A DNA stretch of 48,472 nt from an uncultured Clostridia bacterium (GTDB lineage: Bacteria > Bacillota > Clostridia > Oscillospirales > Acutalibacteraceae): positions 1-48,472 of the forward strand of contig CANQXE010000017.1 in the NCBI GenBank assembly GCA_947627725.1, written 5' to 3'. The position numbers were made by a program, and so were the translations under genes. The stretch's first letter is position 1. Every line of letters starts with the position of its first letter. Below are positions 7,416-15,791 of the stretch, one piece after another. The notes beneath the pieces were generated by a model that saw only the letters and a program-made list of their open reading frames with translations, searched no databases and had not been told where the DNA came from.

Positions 7416-7455
7416 CTTCGAGTCAGCCCCGTTATGACCACTTCGATACGTCTCC
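7416..7455 (-). pseudogene. 5' half of a second tRNA-Ser(CGA), cut at the anticodon loop
   Basis: Read leftward from 7455: GGAGACG (acceptor 5' strand), TA, a D arm with the GTGGTC loop, anticodon-stem 5' strand GCTGA and loop CTCGAAG (anticodon CGA). The next bases TGGTT do not pair with GCTGA and no variable arm, T arm or acceptor 3' strand follows. The break thus falls at the anticodon loop, a standard crossover place for tyrosine integrases, and marks the likely right junction of the element. Confidence 0.75.
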
Positions 7456-7473
7456 GTTTACTACTGCCTGATG

Positions 7474-7502
7474 ATTTTAACATTTCGTACGCAATTTGTC
7501 AA
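7474..7502 (-). promoter_or_regulatory. Promoter of the split tRNA-Ser
   Basis: Leftward TTGACA (7502-7497), 17 bases, TAAAAT (7479-7474), placed 19 bases before the tRNA 5' end at 7455. It is back to back with the hisH promoter. It should now transcribe the 5' fragment and then the complete tRNA-Ser at 7183-7271. Confidence 0.8.
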
Positions 7503-7506
7503 TGAG

Positions 7507-7535
7507 TTGAAAGTGAAAGTTATTTATGATAGAAT
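7507..7535 (+). promoter_or_regulatory. Promoter of hisH-hisF
   Basis: TTGAAA (7507-7512), 17 bases, TAGAAT (7530-7535), 29 bases before the hisH ATG; no room for a long leader or attenuator. Confidence 0.65.
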
Positions 7536-7563
7536 ACTTTTATTACAAATTACGGAGAAAAAT

Positions 7564-8172
7564 ATGGTTGCGATTATTGATTACGGCGCGGGTAATCTTT
7601 CCAGCGTGAAAAAGGCACTCGATTATCTCGGCGCTGAAAGTGAAATTACACAGGACAGGGATAGGATTCTGTCCGCCTCTCACGTTATTCTTCCGGGTGT
7701 AGGCTCTTTTGGTGATGCTATGCGCTCAATGGAAGAGAGAGGACTTGTTGATACGGTTAAGAAGGCGGCGACCTGCGGCAAGCCGTTTTTGGGTATCTGT
7801 CTCGGACTTCAGCTTTTGTTTGAGAGCAGTGAGGAAAGCGAAGGCGTAAAGGGACTGGGACTTCTTAAGGGCAGGATTGTTGAAATTCCCAAGAACAATG
7901 AGCTTAAGGTGCCGCATATGGGCTGGAATTCCATTAAGTTAAGGCAAACGAACGGAATCTTTAAAGATATTGCTGATGACGGCTACTTTTATTTTGTACA
8001 CTCATTTTATCTTAAAGATGCCGACGAGGATGTTGTTGCGGCTACAACGCAATACGGTGTACGCATTGAGTGTGCCGTGCAAAAGGGGAAGCTCTGTGCC
8101 ACTCAGTTTCATCCTGAAAAAAGCAGTAAAGAGGGACTTAAAATCCTTGAAAATTTTTTAAGGGAGGGCTGA
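7564..8172 (+). CDS. hisH: Imidazole glycerol phosphate synthase, glutaminase subunit
   Basis: HisH releases ammonia from glutamine and passes it to HisF for closure of the imidazole ring in histidine synthesis. The class I amidotransferase triad is seen: C79 in [10 protein letters not shown]183 and E185 in QFHPEKSS. It also has the start [11 protein letters not shown] and the usual length (202 aa). The ATG at 7564 follows CGGAG; an upstream in-frame start at 7471 lies in the promoter and was rejected. hisF follows two bases after the stop. Only these two histidine genes are here, so the rest of the pathway must lie elsewhere. Confidence 0.97.
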   Translation: MVAIIDYGAGNLSSVKKALDYLGAESEITQDRDRILSASHVILPGVGSFGDAMRSMEERGLVDTVKKAATCGKPFLGICLGLQLLFESSEESEGVKGLGLLKGRIVEIPKNNELKVPHMGWNSIKLRQTNGIFKDIADDGYFYFVHSFYLKDADEDVVAATTQYGVRIECAVQKGKLCATQFHPEKSSKEGLKILENFLREG

Positions 8173-8174
8173 TT

Positions 8175-8933
8175 ATGTACGCAAAGAGAATTATACCCTG
8201 TCTTGATGTGAAAAACGGAAGAGTTGTAAAGGGCGTATCATTTGTTGATTTAAGAGATGCGGGAGATCCTGTGGAGTGCGCGGCGGCTTACGACAGGCAG
8301 GGCGCTGATGAGCTTGTACTGCTTGACATAACAGCCACCCACGAGGGCAGAAGCACAATGGTTGATATTGTGACAAGGGTAGCCGAAACGGTATTTATCC
8401 CCTTTACGGTAGGTGGCGGAATTAAGACAGTAGATGATTTTAAAGAGCTGCTCCGCGCAGGCGCTGATAAGATTTCCGTTAATTCGGCGGCGGTCAGAAA
8501 TCCTGATTTAATTAATGATGCGTCATATAAGTTCGGTGCGCAGTGCGTTGTCTGCGCTATTGACGCCAAGAAAAAATCAGACGGCGGTTGGGAGGTATAT
8601 CTTAACGGCGGACGTATTCCAACAGGTATTGACGCTGTAAAATGGGCTGTCGAGGCGGAGCGGAGGGGAGCAGGTGAGATACTGCTTACATCAATGGACC
8701 GGGACGGTCAGAAGACAGGCTATGATATTGAGCTTACAAGAACTGTAAGTGAAAATGTAGGCATACCCGTTATCGCGTCAGGCGGCGCGGGAAGGGCAGA
8801 GCATTTTTATGATGCGTTTACAGAGGGAAAGGCGGACGCTGTTCTTGCGGCAAGTCTGTTTCATTTTAACGAGCTGCCTGTTCCTGAGCTCAAAAAGTAT
8901 CTTAATGAAAATAATATTCCGGTAAGATTATAA
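8175..8933 (+). CDS. hisF: Imidazole glycerol phosphate synthase, cyclase subunit
   Basis: HisF joins ammonia and PRFAR to give imidazole glycerol phosphate and AICAR. The 252-residue TIM barrel shows both catalytic aspartates, D11 in [15 protein letters not shown] and D130 in VVCAIDAKK, and the phosphate-binding loops FTVGGGIK and ASGGAG. GGAGGG of the hisH end serves as ribosome site. It is translationally linked to hisH, with which it forms the heterodimer. A terminator lies 7 bases after the stop, so the operon is hisHF only. Confidence 0.98.
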   Translation: MYAKRIIPCLDVKNGRVVKGVSFVDLRDAGDPVECAAAYDRQGADELVLLDITATHEGRSTMVDIVTRVAETVFIPFTVGGGIKTVDDFKELLRAGADKISVNSAAVRNPDLINDASYKFGAQCVVCAIDAKKKSDGGWEVYLNGGRIPTGIDAVKWAVEAERRGAGEILLTSMDRDGQKTGYDIELTRTVSENVGIPVIASGGAGRAEHFYDAFTEGKADAVLAASLFHFNELPVPELKKYLNENNIPVRL

Positions 8934-8939
8934 ATACCG

Positions 8940-8971
8940 GGCAGGCAGTTCACATCTGTCTGCCTTTTTTT
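8940..8971 (+). terminator. Terminator of hisH-hisF
   Basis: GGCAGGCAG pairs with CTGTCTGCC (one wobble), then seven T. Confidence 0.9.
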
Positions 8972-8994
8972 ATTTTGGAAATTTTTTCTTTTGG

Positions 8995-9023
8995 TTGATA
9001 TAATAACTATATAATGTTATAAT
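8995..9023 (+). promoter_or_regulatory. Promoter of rlmB and the following gene
   Basis: TTGATA (8995-9000), 17 bases, TATAAT (9018-9023), about 30 bases before the rlmB start. Confidence 0.75.
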
Positions 9024-9054
9024 TATTGTGAATAAATGTATGGAGACACAAAAT

Positions 9055-9813
9055 ATGCCAAAGGATGAGAATGTGAATAATGACAATTTAATCATAGGCA
9101 GAAATGCGGTTTTGGAGCTTTTGAAAAGCGGACGTGAGGTTGAAAATATTCTTATTGCCAAGGGTGAGCGTGAAGGCTCAATCAATCGCATTATCGCAAT
9201 ATGCAGGGAAAGGGGAATTGTCGTTAAGAGCGTTGACAGAAAAAAGCTTGACTTGATGTCGGAAAACGCAAATCATCAGGGTGTTGCCGCAAATGTTTCC
9301 GCCCACAGTTATTCGACAGTAAATGAAATTCTGGAATACGCAAAGGGCAAAAATGAACAGCCGTTTATTGTTATCTGTGACGGAATTGAGGACAGCCATA
9401 ATTTAGGCGCTATAATCAGAAGCGCCGAAGCGTGCGGCGTTCACGGAATCATTATTCCGAAAAGGCGCAGCTCAGGGCTTAATTTTATTGTCGCGAAAAC
9501 CTCGTGCGGGGCGCTTGAATATATGAGGGTAGCAAGAGTGAGCAATCTCGCCTCAACAATAGATGAACTGAAAAAGAAAAACATTTGGGTTTATTGTGCC
9601 GATATGGACGGTCAAACCTGGTGCAATACGGATTTTTCAGGCGGCTGCGCATTGGTTGTCGGAAGTGAGGGGCGAGGCGTAAGCAGGCTTGTTAAGGAAA
9701 GGTGTGACACGACCGTCAGTCTGCCGATGCGCGGGAAAGTTAATTCTTTAAACGCTTCCGTCGCGGCGGGAATTATTATGTATGAAGTGACGAAACAAAG
9801 ACTTGGACTGTGA
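9055..9813 (+). CDS. rlmB: 23S rRNA 2'-O-methyltransferase, RlmB/TrmH family
   Basis: A SPOUT methyltransferase that methylates a ribose 2'-O in rRNA (G2251 in the E. coli RlmB case). The N-terminal substrate-binding domain (IIGRNAVLELLKSGREVENI) is followed by the SPOUT knot motifs NLGAIIRSAEACGV, VGSEGRGVSRLV and LNASVAAGIIMYE. The ATG at 9055 follows GGAG by about 10 bases; starts at 9028 and 9040 lie too close to the promoter or lack a ribosome site. Length 252 aa fits. It is co-transcribed with the next gene, 10 bases downstream. The exact target nucleotide cannot be read from sequence. Confidence 0.9.
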   Translation: MPKDENVNNDNLIIGRNAVLELLKSGREVENILIAKGEREGSINRIIAICRERGIVVKSVDRKKLDLMSENANHQGVAANVSAHSYSTVNEILEYAKGKNEQPFIVICDGIEDSHNLGAIIRSAEACGVHGIIIPKRRSSGLNFIVAKTSCGALEYMRVARVSNLASTIDELKKKNIWVYCADMDGQTWCNTDFSGGCALVVGSEGRGVSRLVKERCDTTVSLPMRGKVNSLNASVAAGIIMYEVTKQRLGL

Positions 9814-9823
9814 GTGATGAAAA

Positions 9824-12280
9824 ATGAGTGAAAATTTATCAATAGACGAAATACTTAGACAGGCAGAGGAAATAAGAAAGAAGACAATTAAAACCGCTCG
9901 GTCGACTATGAAGGACATTGACTCAACCGCGCGGGAGATAACAGAAAAGAAAATTGAAGTGCCGAAGGTTGAGCATAAGGACATTAAGCTTGGGTCAAAG
10001 CCTAAGGCGAATGACAGCGAATTGAATCAGAAAACGGTTGTCATTGACAAGAAATACGTTAAAAATGATGATGCCGTCCGTGAAAAAACGAAGATTGCAG
10101 ATCAAAAGACGAAAAGAGCATCAGTTGAGGAAAAAACAGGCGTTATAGAAAATGTAAAAGATGTGAAGAAGAAAAAGAGCTTTTTCGGCAGTCAGTCGGA
10201 TGAGCCTCTTTATTCCAAACGTCCGCCTGAGATTATTGAAAGACCGGCAACTATTAAAAGTAAATCACGCTTTGACAAAACATCGGATTTGGAGGAGCTT
10301 CCCACCATAGTTGCGGTTGATGAGCTTGAGCATACGAAGATTTCACCCGTAAAATACATAAAATCAGAGGGACAGTATAAAAGCGACGAGGGTGAGCAGA
10401 TCGTTCTTGATGGCTTTGAGGACGTCACAGAAGAGGTTTCAAAAATAGATGAGGATATTGCCGAAAAACAACTCAGGGAAAGGAGAAAGGAAAAAATTAA
10501 CAAATTCCGTCTTTTCAGTCCCGATGATGTGAATACGCAGGAGGAAAGGCAAAAAAACCTCAAAGGTGAATATGAGAGCGGCGATGAAAAAACAGTTTTT
10601 TTAGAAAAGCTGTTTGCTTCCAAATCATCAGTTTCCTTAACGGCAATCCTTACCTTAATACTTTCGGTTTTGCTCGGTCTTTTAACATTTTTTAAGGACA
10701 GCGCTTATATGCCGTCGTTTCTACTCGATTATACCGCGTATTTTATTGCTTTAATCGTTTTGTACGGTGTTATTCTCGTAGTTAATTTTAAAAGCATTAT
10801 CCATGGATTGAATCTGAAAAACGGTATCAACAGCGATTTTCCTATCGCGATTGTAAGTATAGTTGTTTTGGCGCATACGATACTTATGCTTGCCGACAGC
10901 AACGTCTATATCGACTCCGGGAATATTTATCCGCTTGCCGCTTCCTTCGCTCTCCTATTAAGCAGTATAGGAAAAAGATTTTTAATATCGCGTTTAATTG
11001 AGAATTTCGAGTTTTTAACAGGGCAGGAAGAAACGCACACCGTTGAGGACATTGTAAACGAAGTGGACGCAGCTATAATAAGCCGCGGAATACTTACGGG
11101 CGAGCCGAGGCTTAAGACAAGCATTAAAACCGATTTCCCCACAAAATTCCTTGATATCGGGTGCAGTGATGAGCCGGCTGACAATATTGCGAAAATAACG
11201 GGTATGGTTATGCTCGGACTTGATGTTGTTTTGTTTGCCGTTTTTTCAATAATCAATCATAACTGGCATATAGGGTTTAATCTTGCGGTATGCGCAATGT
11301 GTGTTTCCGTTCCATGCATATCGCTCTTTAATACAAACAGCGCGCTACTCGGCGTTTCAAAGGCGCTTAGAAACAGCGGAGCTATGATTAACGGATTTGA
11401 GGGCGCAAAGGTTGTTGATAACACAAACGCGATTGTTATTGAGGCGCAGGATTTATTCGGACCCAACAGCTGTGAAATTCACGGCGTTAAAACCTTTAAC
11501 GGCGCCAAAGACGATGACGTTATTTTAAAAACAGCGGCAGTTATTATGAAGACAAAAAGTCCGCTTTCATATGTTTTTGATGATGTAGTTATCGGCAAGC
11601 AGACGATTTTACCCGATGTTGACGGAGTTTTATATGAGGACAGGCTCGGTACATCAGCTTGGATATACAGAAAGAAAATTCTTGTCGGTACAAGAGATTT
11701 GCTTATTCATCACGGGGTTCAGGTGCCGAGAGAGGAATATGAGGCAAAGTATACGCGCAAGGGAAGAAAGATACTTTACCTTGCGGTTACAGGCAAGGTA
11801 ATGGCAATGTTTGTTGTGTCATACAATGCGGACCCGTCGCTTAAAAGGGCGCTGAGGAAGCTTGAAAAAAGCGGGATGACAATACTTGTGAAAAGCTCTG
11901 ATCCGTTTATTAATGATGAGAGTATAGCAGAGCTTTTCTCGCTGCCTGACGGCTTTATACGTGTTATGAGCTCCTCAAACGGCAGAGCGTTTGAAAAGTA
12001 TTCGGAAATGTGTGCTGAAAAATCCCCCGCGTATGTTGTCCATGACGGAAGCGCGCTCGGCTTTGTATCCGCAATGAACGGAGCGGAAAATATTGAGGAT
12101 ACGAGAAAGCTGCTGAGTGTTTTAATTTCCTTTGGCTGTGCGCTCGGCTTTGGTGTTGCAACGCTTTTGGGCGCTACAGGAGGAATTGAACAGCTCGGAG
12201 CAGTAAATATTGTAATTTTTCAGGCGCTGTGGTGTATATTTGTTGAAATTGTGTCAAAAATAAAAAGGCTAGGATTATAG
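9824..12280 (+). CDS. Degenerate P-type ATPase-like membrane protein of unknown role
   Basis: An 818-residue protein. Residues 1-255 are highly charged and probably disordered. Four hydrophobic segments lie at about 268-385, two more at about 458-505. The second of this pair ends in SVPCISLFNTNSALLGVSKA, which matches the CPC-type helix of metal-transporting P1B ATPases, and the following segment aligns with their phosphorylation loop. There the invariant DKTGTLT reads EAQDLFG, with E540 in place of the phosphorylated Asp. The TGD loop is KSSD, but HDGSALGF remains where GDGIND is expected. Two C-terminal membrane segments complete the pump layout. So it has the fold without the chemistry; a sensor or scaffold is possible. 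It lies in an operon with rlmB. Confidence 0.75.
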   Translation: MSENLSIDEILRQAEEIRKKTIKTARSTMKDIDSTAREITEKKIEVPKVEHKDIKLGSKPKANDSELNQKTVVIDKKYVKNDDAVREKTKIADQKTKRASVEEKTGVIENVKDVKKKKSFFGSQSDEPLYSKRPPEIIERPATIKSKSRFDKTSDLEELPTIVAVDELEHTKISPVKYIKSEGQYKSDEGEQIVLDGFEDVTEEVSKIDEDIAEKQLRERRKEKINKFRLFSPDDVNTQEERQKNLKGEYESGDEKTVFLEKLFASKSSVSLTAILTLILSVLLGLLTFFKDSAYMPSFLLDYTAYFIALIVLYGVILVVNFKSIIHGLNLKNGINSDFPIAIVSIVVLAHTILMLADSNVYIDSGNIYPLAASFALLLSSIGKRFLISRLIENFEFLTGQEETHTVEDIVNEVDAAIISRGILTGEPRLKTSIKTDFPTKFLDIGCSDEPADNIAKITGMVMLGLDVVLFAVFSIINHNWHIGFNLAVCAMCVSVPCISLFNTNSALLGVSKALRNSGAMINGFEGAKVVDNTNAIVIEAQDLFGPNSCEIHGVKTFNGAKDDDVILKTAAVIMKTKSPLSYVFDDVVIGKQTILPDVDGVLYEDRLGTSAWIYRKKILVGTRDLLIHHGVQVPREEYEAKYTRKGRKILYLAVTGKVMAMFVVSYNADPSLKRALRKLEKSGMTILVKSSDPFINDESIAELFSLPDGFIRVMSSSNGRAFEKYSEMCAEKSPAYVVHDGSALGFVSAMNGAENIEDTRKLLSVLISFGCALGFGVATLLGATGGIEQLGAVNIVIFQALWCIFVEIVSKIKRLGL

Positions 12281-12316
12281 GAGTATTCTTTTTAATACTC
12301 AGAAGGAGAGGTCTTT

Positions 12317-12859
12317 TTGAAAAATTTACAGTCAACAAAAACGCAGGCAAATCTGATGGCGGCATTTGCGGGTGAAAGCCAGGCGAGAAATAAGTACACC
12401 TATTATGCCGATAAGGCTCAAAAGGACGGTTTTGTACAGATTGCCGAAATTTTCAGGGAAACCGCTGAAAATGAGCGTGAACACGCGGAAATCTGGTTTA
12501 AGTATCTTAACGGCGGCGAGCTTGCGGATACTGCCTCTAATTTACAGGATGCCGTAAACGGTGAAAATTTTGAGTGGACCGAAATGTACGCTGCCTTTGC
12601 GAAGGAAGCGAGGGAAGAGGGCTTTGACGATATCGCCTTTTTGTTTGAGTCTGTGGGCAAAATTGAAAAATCGCACGAGGAGCGTTTCAAAAAGCTGCTT
12701 GAAAATGTTAAGGGCGGACTTGTTTTCAGCAGAGATGAGGACAAAATCTGGATCTGCTCAAACTGCGGAAATATTGTTATCGGCAAACAGGCGCCGAATC
12801 AATGTCCTGTCTGCAAGCATCCTCAGGCATACTTCAAAATTAAAGCAGAAAATTATTAA
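12317..12859 (+). CDS. rbr: Rubrerythrin (peroxide-reducing di-iron protein)
   Basis: A cytosolic peroxidase of anaerobes that reduces hydrogen peroxide. The N-terminal four-helix di-iron domain shows E20, E53-x2-H56 and E117-x2-H120; the C-terminal rubredoxin domain shows C147-x2-C150 and C163-x2-C166, binding one iron. Length 180 aa is normal. The start is TTG at 12317 after AGAAGGAGAGG. A small hairpin, GAGTATT/AATACTC (12281-12300), ends just before the ribosome site and could affect translation. It is 36 bases after the P-type ATPase-like gene, so read-through is possible. Confidence 0.96.
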   Translation: MKNLQSTKTQANLMAAFAGESQARNKYTYYADKAQKDGFVQIAEIFRETAENEREHAEIWFKYLNGGELADTASNLQDAVNGENFEWTEMYAAFAKEAREEGFDDIAFLFESVGKIEKSHEERFKKLLENVKGGLVFSRDEDKIWICSNCGNIVIGKQAPNQCPVCKHPQAYFKIKAENY

Positions 12860-12869
12860 TAATTTTAAA

Positions 12870-12898
12870 AGGCGTCGGAAAAGCTCCGACGCCTTTAA
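12870..12898. terminator. Bidirectional terminator between rubrerythrin and nadC
   Basis: AGGCGTCGGA (12870-12879) pairs exactly with TCCGACGCCT (12885-12894); T-rich on both sides. Confidence 0.9.
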
Positions 12899-12909
12899 TC
12901 TTTATCTTG

Positions 12910-13749
12910 TTATTCAATAGGAGTAAGATTTTTAAGACTTACGTCCATAATCGGAGCGGAATGGGTGAGTACACCGCAGGATACGAAATCAACTCCGATT
13001 TTTGCAATTTCCTTAAGCCTTTGCTTTGTAACATTTCCTGAGCATTCTGTCTGCGCTTTGCCGTCAATCATTTCAACAGCCTTTTTCATTTTTTCATTAT
13101 CCATATTGTCAAGCATAATGATGTCCGCGCCTGCGTCAAGAGCCTCTTTTACCTGTTCAAGCGTTTCCGTTTCAATTTCAATTTTACGGACAAACGGCGC
13201 GTATGTCCTCGCCATTTGAATTGCCTTTGTAATTGAGCCTGCGGCGCCTATATGGTTGTCCTTTAAAAGAACACCGTCTGAAAGATTATATCTGTGATTA
13301 GCTGCGCCGCCTACCATTACCGCGTATTTTTCAAAGGGACGCATATTCGGCGTCGTCTTTCTTGTGTCAAGCAGCGTTGTTGAGTATCCCTTAAGCTCGT
13401 CCGCGTATTCTCTTGTAAGAGTAGCTATACCGCTCATTCTCTGAAGATAATTGAGAGCGGTTCTTTCACCGCTTAAAATAGCTTTAATATCTCCGTAAAT
13501 AACACCGAGAAGGTCGCCGCTGTGTACCTTGTCCCCATCCTTGAAATTAGGCTCAAAACGGCTTGTGCTGTCAAGCAATTCAAAGGTGCGCTTAAAAATA
13601 TCAAGACCGCAGATGATTCCGTCCTGCTTGCAGATTAGATCGGCTTTTCCCTGCTTTTCACACGGCATTACGGCATTAGTTGATACGTCCTCTGAGGTGA
13701 TATCCTCTTTAAGCGCATTGAGAATATAATCGTCAATATTAATTCTCAT
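12910..13749 (-). CDS. nadC: Nicotinate-nucleotide pyrophosphorylase (quinolinate phosphoribosyltransferase)
   Basis: Converts quinolinate and PRPP to nicotinate mononucleotide, the third step of de novo NAD synthesis. Family motifs are plain: ALSGERTALNYLQRMSGIAT, DTRKTTPNMR, GGAANHRYNLSDGVLLKDNH, EIETETLEQ and IMLDNM. I prefer the ATG at 13749 (MRINIDDYILNALKEDI matches the family start), which overlaps nadB by 11 bases; the ATG at 13767 would overlap more, and neither has a strong ribosome site, so coupling to nadB translation is likely. About 279 aa. Confidence 0.96.
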   Translation of the reverse strand: MRINIDDYILNALKEDITSEDVSTNAVMPCEKQGKADLICKQDGIICGLDIFKRTFELLDSTSRFEPNFKDGDKVHSGDLLGVIYGDIKAILSGERTALNYLQRMSGIATLTREYADELKGYSTTLLDTRKTTPNMRPFEKYAVMVGGAANHRYNLSDGVLLKDNHIGAAGSITKAIQMARTYAPFVRKIEIETETLEQVKEALDAGADIIMLDNMDNEKMKKAVEMIDGKAQTECSGNVTKQRLKEIAKIGVDFVSCGVLTHSAPIMDVSLKNLTPIE

Positions 13750-15064
13750 GGTTACACCATTTATCATAAAATTCCCGGTCCTTTCCTCTTATTTCATCCA
13801 TAATCAGCTTTTTGAATTCCTTTTCTCTCACGGCTTTAACAGGATATGATTTTAAATCAAGACCCGGCAAATCAACCGGCTTTTCCGTGTCATCCTGTGC
13901 AATTAAAATCGCCGCTCTTTTGGCAAAGACAAGACTTTCCAGAAGTGAGTTTGACGCAAGCCTGTTTCTTCCGTGAACACCGTTGCAGGCGGTCTCGCCG
14001 ACAGCATACAGATGCTCCATAGATGTTTTGCCGTTAATATCCGTTTTTACTCCGCCCATCATATAATGCTGCGCGGGCGTGACGGGAACTCTGTCCTTTG
14101 TTATATCATATCCCTCGTCCATACATGCCTCATATATGTTTGGGAATCTTTCAGCCGCTTCCTCGCTGCTCATAGTCGGCAGCGTTATGTATACATGGTC
14201 GGTATTGAATTTTGCCATTTCGTCAACAATCGCGTTTGTTACCACATCACGCGGCTGAAGCTCGTCGGTAAATCTTTCACCGTTTTCATTTAGAAGAATC
14301 GCGCCCTCACCGCGAACGCTTTCGCTGATTAAAAAGCGTCTGCCCTTTTGCTTGCTGTAAAGTGTTGTGGGATGAATCTGAATATAATTCATATCCTGAA
14401 GCTCAACATTATGCTTTAATGCAAGGGCAAAGGAGTCGCCTGTGATGTGCGGATAATTTGTTGAGTTTAGAAACAGTCCGCCTATTCCGCCTGTCGCAAG
14501 GACAATATCCCTTGCAATAATTGCCCCCATTTCACCGTATTCATCCTCGCATACAATACCCTGGCAGATGTTATCCTTTTCGATAAAATCAATCATGGTT
14601 GTCTGTGCGACAAAGGTGATATTCTCTCTTTTTTTAGCTATCCTTAAAAGAGTTGCCGTTATTTCCTTTCCTGTTTCGTCCTTATGATGAAGTATTCTGT
14701 TTCGTCTGTGAGCGCCCTCGCGCGTATAGTCAAAATCTCCCTCTTCATCGGTATCGAATTTAACACCTAAATCAACAAGCGTTTTTATAATATCCGTTGA
14801 CGATTCAATCATAACTTTGACTGATTCGGGATTGTTTTCATAATGACCCGCTTTCATCGTGTCCTCAAAATAGCAGTTGAAATCATCAATATCCTTTAAA
14901 ACGCAAACCCCGCCCTGCGCAAGATAGGAGTCGCATTCCTTTAAATTTTCCTTAGTTATTACAAGTATATCCCTGTCCTTCGGCAGACAAAGCGCACAGA
15001 ATAAGCCTGCGACACCGCTTCCTACAATTACCGTATCTGTTTTAATTAAATCTTTTATATCCAT
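13739..15064 (-). CDS. nadB: L-aspartate oxidase
   Basis: Flavoprotein that oxidises L-aspartate to iminoaspartate for quinolinate synthesis; in anaerobes it probably uses fumarate as acceptor. The FAD-binding GSGVAGLFCAL lies near the N terminus, with RRNRILHHKDETGKEI, QIHPTTLY and ISESVRGEGAIL of the succinate dehydrogenase/aspartate oxidase family, and the late GRNRLASNSLLESLVF. At 441 residues it is shorter than the E. coli enzyme, as in many Clostridia, having a reduced C-terminal helical domain. AAAGGATTT precedes the ATG. It overlaps nadC. No nadA is in the window. Confidence 0.96.
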   Translation of the reverse strand: MDIKDLIKTDTVIVGSGVAGLFCALCLPKDRDILVITKENLKECDSYLAQGGVCVLKDIDDFNCYFEDTMKAGHYENNPESVKVMIESSTDIIKTLVDLGVKFDTDEEGDFDYTREGAHRRNRILHHKDETGKEITATLLRIAKKRENITFVAQTTMIDFIEKDNICQGIVCEDEYGEMGAIIARDIVLATGGIGGLFLNSTNYPHITGDSFALALKHNVELQDMNYIQIHPTTLYSKQKGRRFLISESVRGEGAILLNENGERFTDELQPRDVVTNAIVDEMAKFNTDHVYITLPTMSSEEAAERFPNIYEACMDEGYDITKDRVPVTPAQHYMMGGVKTDINGKTSMEHLYAVGETACNGVHGRNRLASNSLLESLVFAKRAAILIAQDDTEKPVDLPGLDLKSYPVKAVREKEFKKLIMDEIRGKDREFYDKWCNHEN

Positions 15065-15126
15065 AAATCCTTTATCCTGAAAATGTATTATGGTTTAAGT
15101 ACACTATTTTAAGTTATACTTATTCT

Positions 15127-15155
15127 AATATATAATTTTTTATCATTATTGTCAA
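15127..15155 (-). promoter_or_regulatory. Promoter of nadB-nadC
   Basis: Leftward TTGACA (15155-15150), 17 bases, TATATT (15132-15127). About 60 bases of leader precede nadB. Confidence 0.75.
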
Positions 15156-15157
15156 GA

Positions 15158-15186
15158 TTGAAAAAGCGTATATGATATGATAAAAT
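15158..15186 (+). promoter_or_regulatory. Promoter of the HAD phosphatase and metallophosphoesterase genes
   Basis: TTGAAA (15158-15163), 17 bases, TAAAAT (15181-15186), divergent from and almost touching the nadB promoter. Confidence 0.65.
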
Positions 15187-15216
15187 CAAATAAAATGAAA
15201 GCGGGGTGGGTTATTT

Positions 15217-15783
15217 GTGAATGTTTACGATTTTGACAACACAATCTATGACGGTGAAACGCTCGTGGATTTTATTATGTATTATATTAAAACAGACCCG
15301 GGTATATGGAAATATGTCCCCAAACTCCTCTATATTTATTTTAAAGACAGATTTCATCTGTTTACAGTAGATGAAGCAATTCGCGCTTATGCAGGCTTTC
15401 TTGAGGGGTATTATGTTAAAATTGATACTATTGAGGAAGATGTAAAAAAATTCTGGGACGAGAATGAAAGAAAAATCAAACCGTGGTATGATAAGGTAAG
15501 GCGTGACGATGATATTATCGTTTCGGGGACGACTGATTTTCTTCTTGACGAAATTATGAAAAGAATGGGTATAAAAAACTATATCGGTTCTTCAATAGAT
15601 AAAAAAACGGGAAAATTTGAGCGTCTCTGCTTTTTGGAAAATAAGGTGAAGATTTTTAATGCGGTTTTTGAAAACGCGCATATTGATAATTTTTATACCG
15701 ACTCAATGAACGACAAGGCTATGATGGATATTTCAGACCATGTGTTCTTTGTTACGGGTGACAGAATTGAACAAATAAAGTAG
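15217..15783 (+). CDS. HAD-superfamily phosphatase (phosphoserine phosphatase-like, HAD-IB)
   Basis: A 188-residue hydrolase with motif I DFDNT (nucleophile D5, acid/base D7), motif II as SGTTDF, a lysine region (ENKVKIF) and motif IV YTDSMNDKAM. The cap is short and helical between motifs I and II, with several aromatic residues (YYIKTDPGIWKYVPKLLYIYF) that suggest membrane contact or a lipid-phosphate substrate. The start is GTG at 15217 after GGGGTGGG. The metallophosphoesterase follows 8 bases later, so both may act in one phosphate-removal step. Substrate unknown. Confidence 0.85.
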   Translation: MNVYDFDNTIYDGETLVDFIMYYIKTDPGIWKYVPKLLYIYFKDRFHLFTVDEAIRAYAGFLEGYYVKIDTIEEDVKKFWDENERKIKPWYDKVRRDDDIIVSGTTDFLLDEIMKRMGIKNYIGSSIDKKTGKFERLCFLENKVKIFNAVFENAHIDNFYTDSMNDKAMMDISDHVFFVTGDRIEQIK

Positions 15784-15791
15784 GAGAAAAA

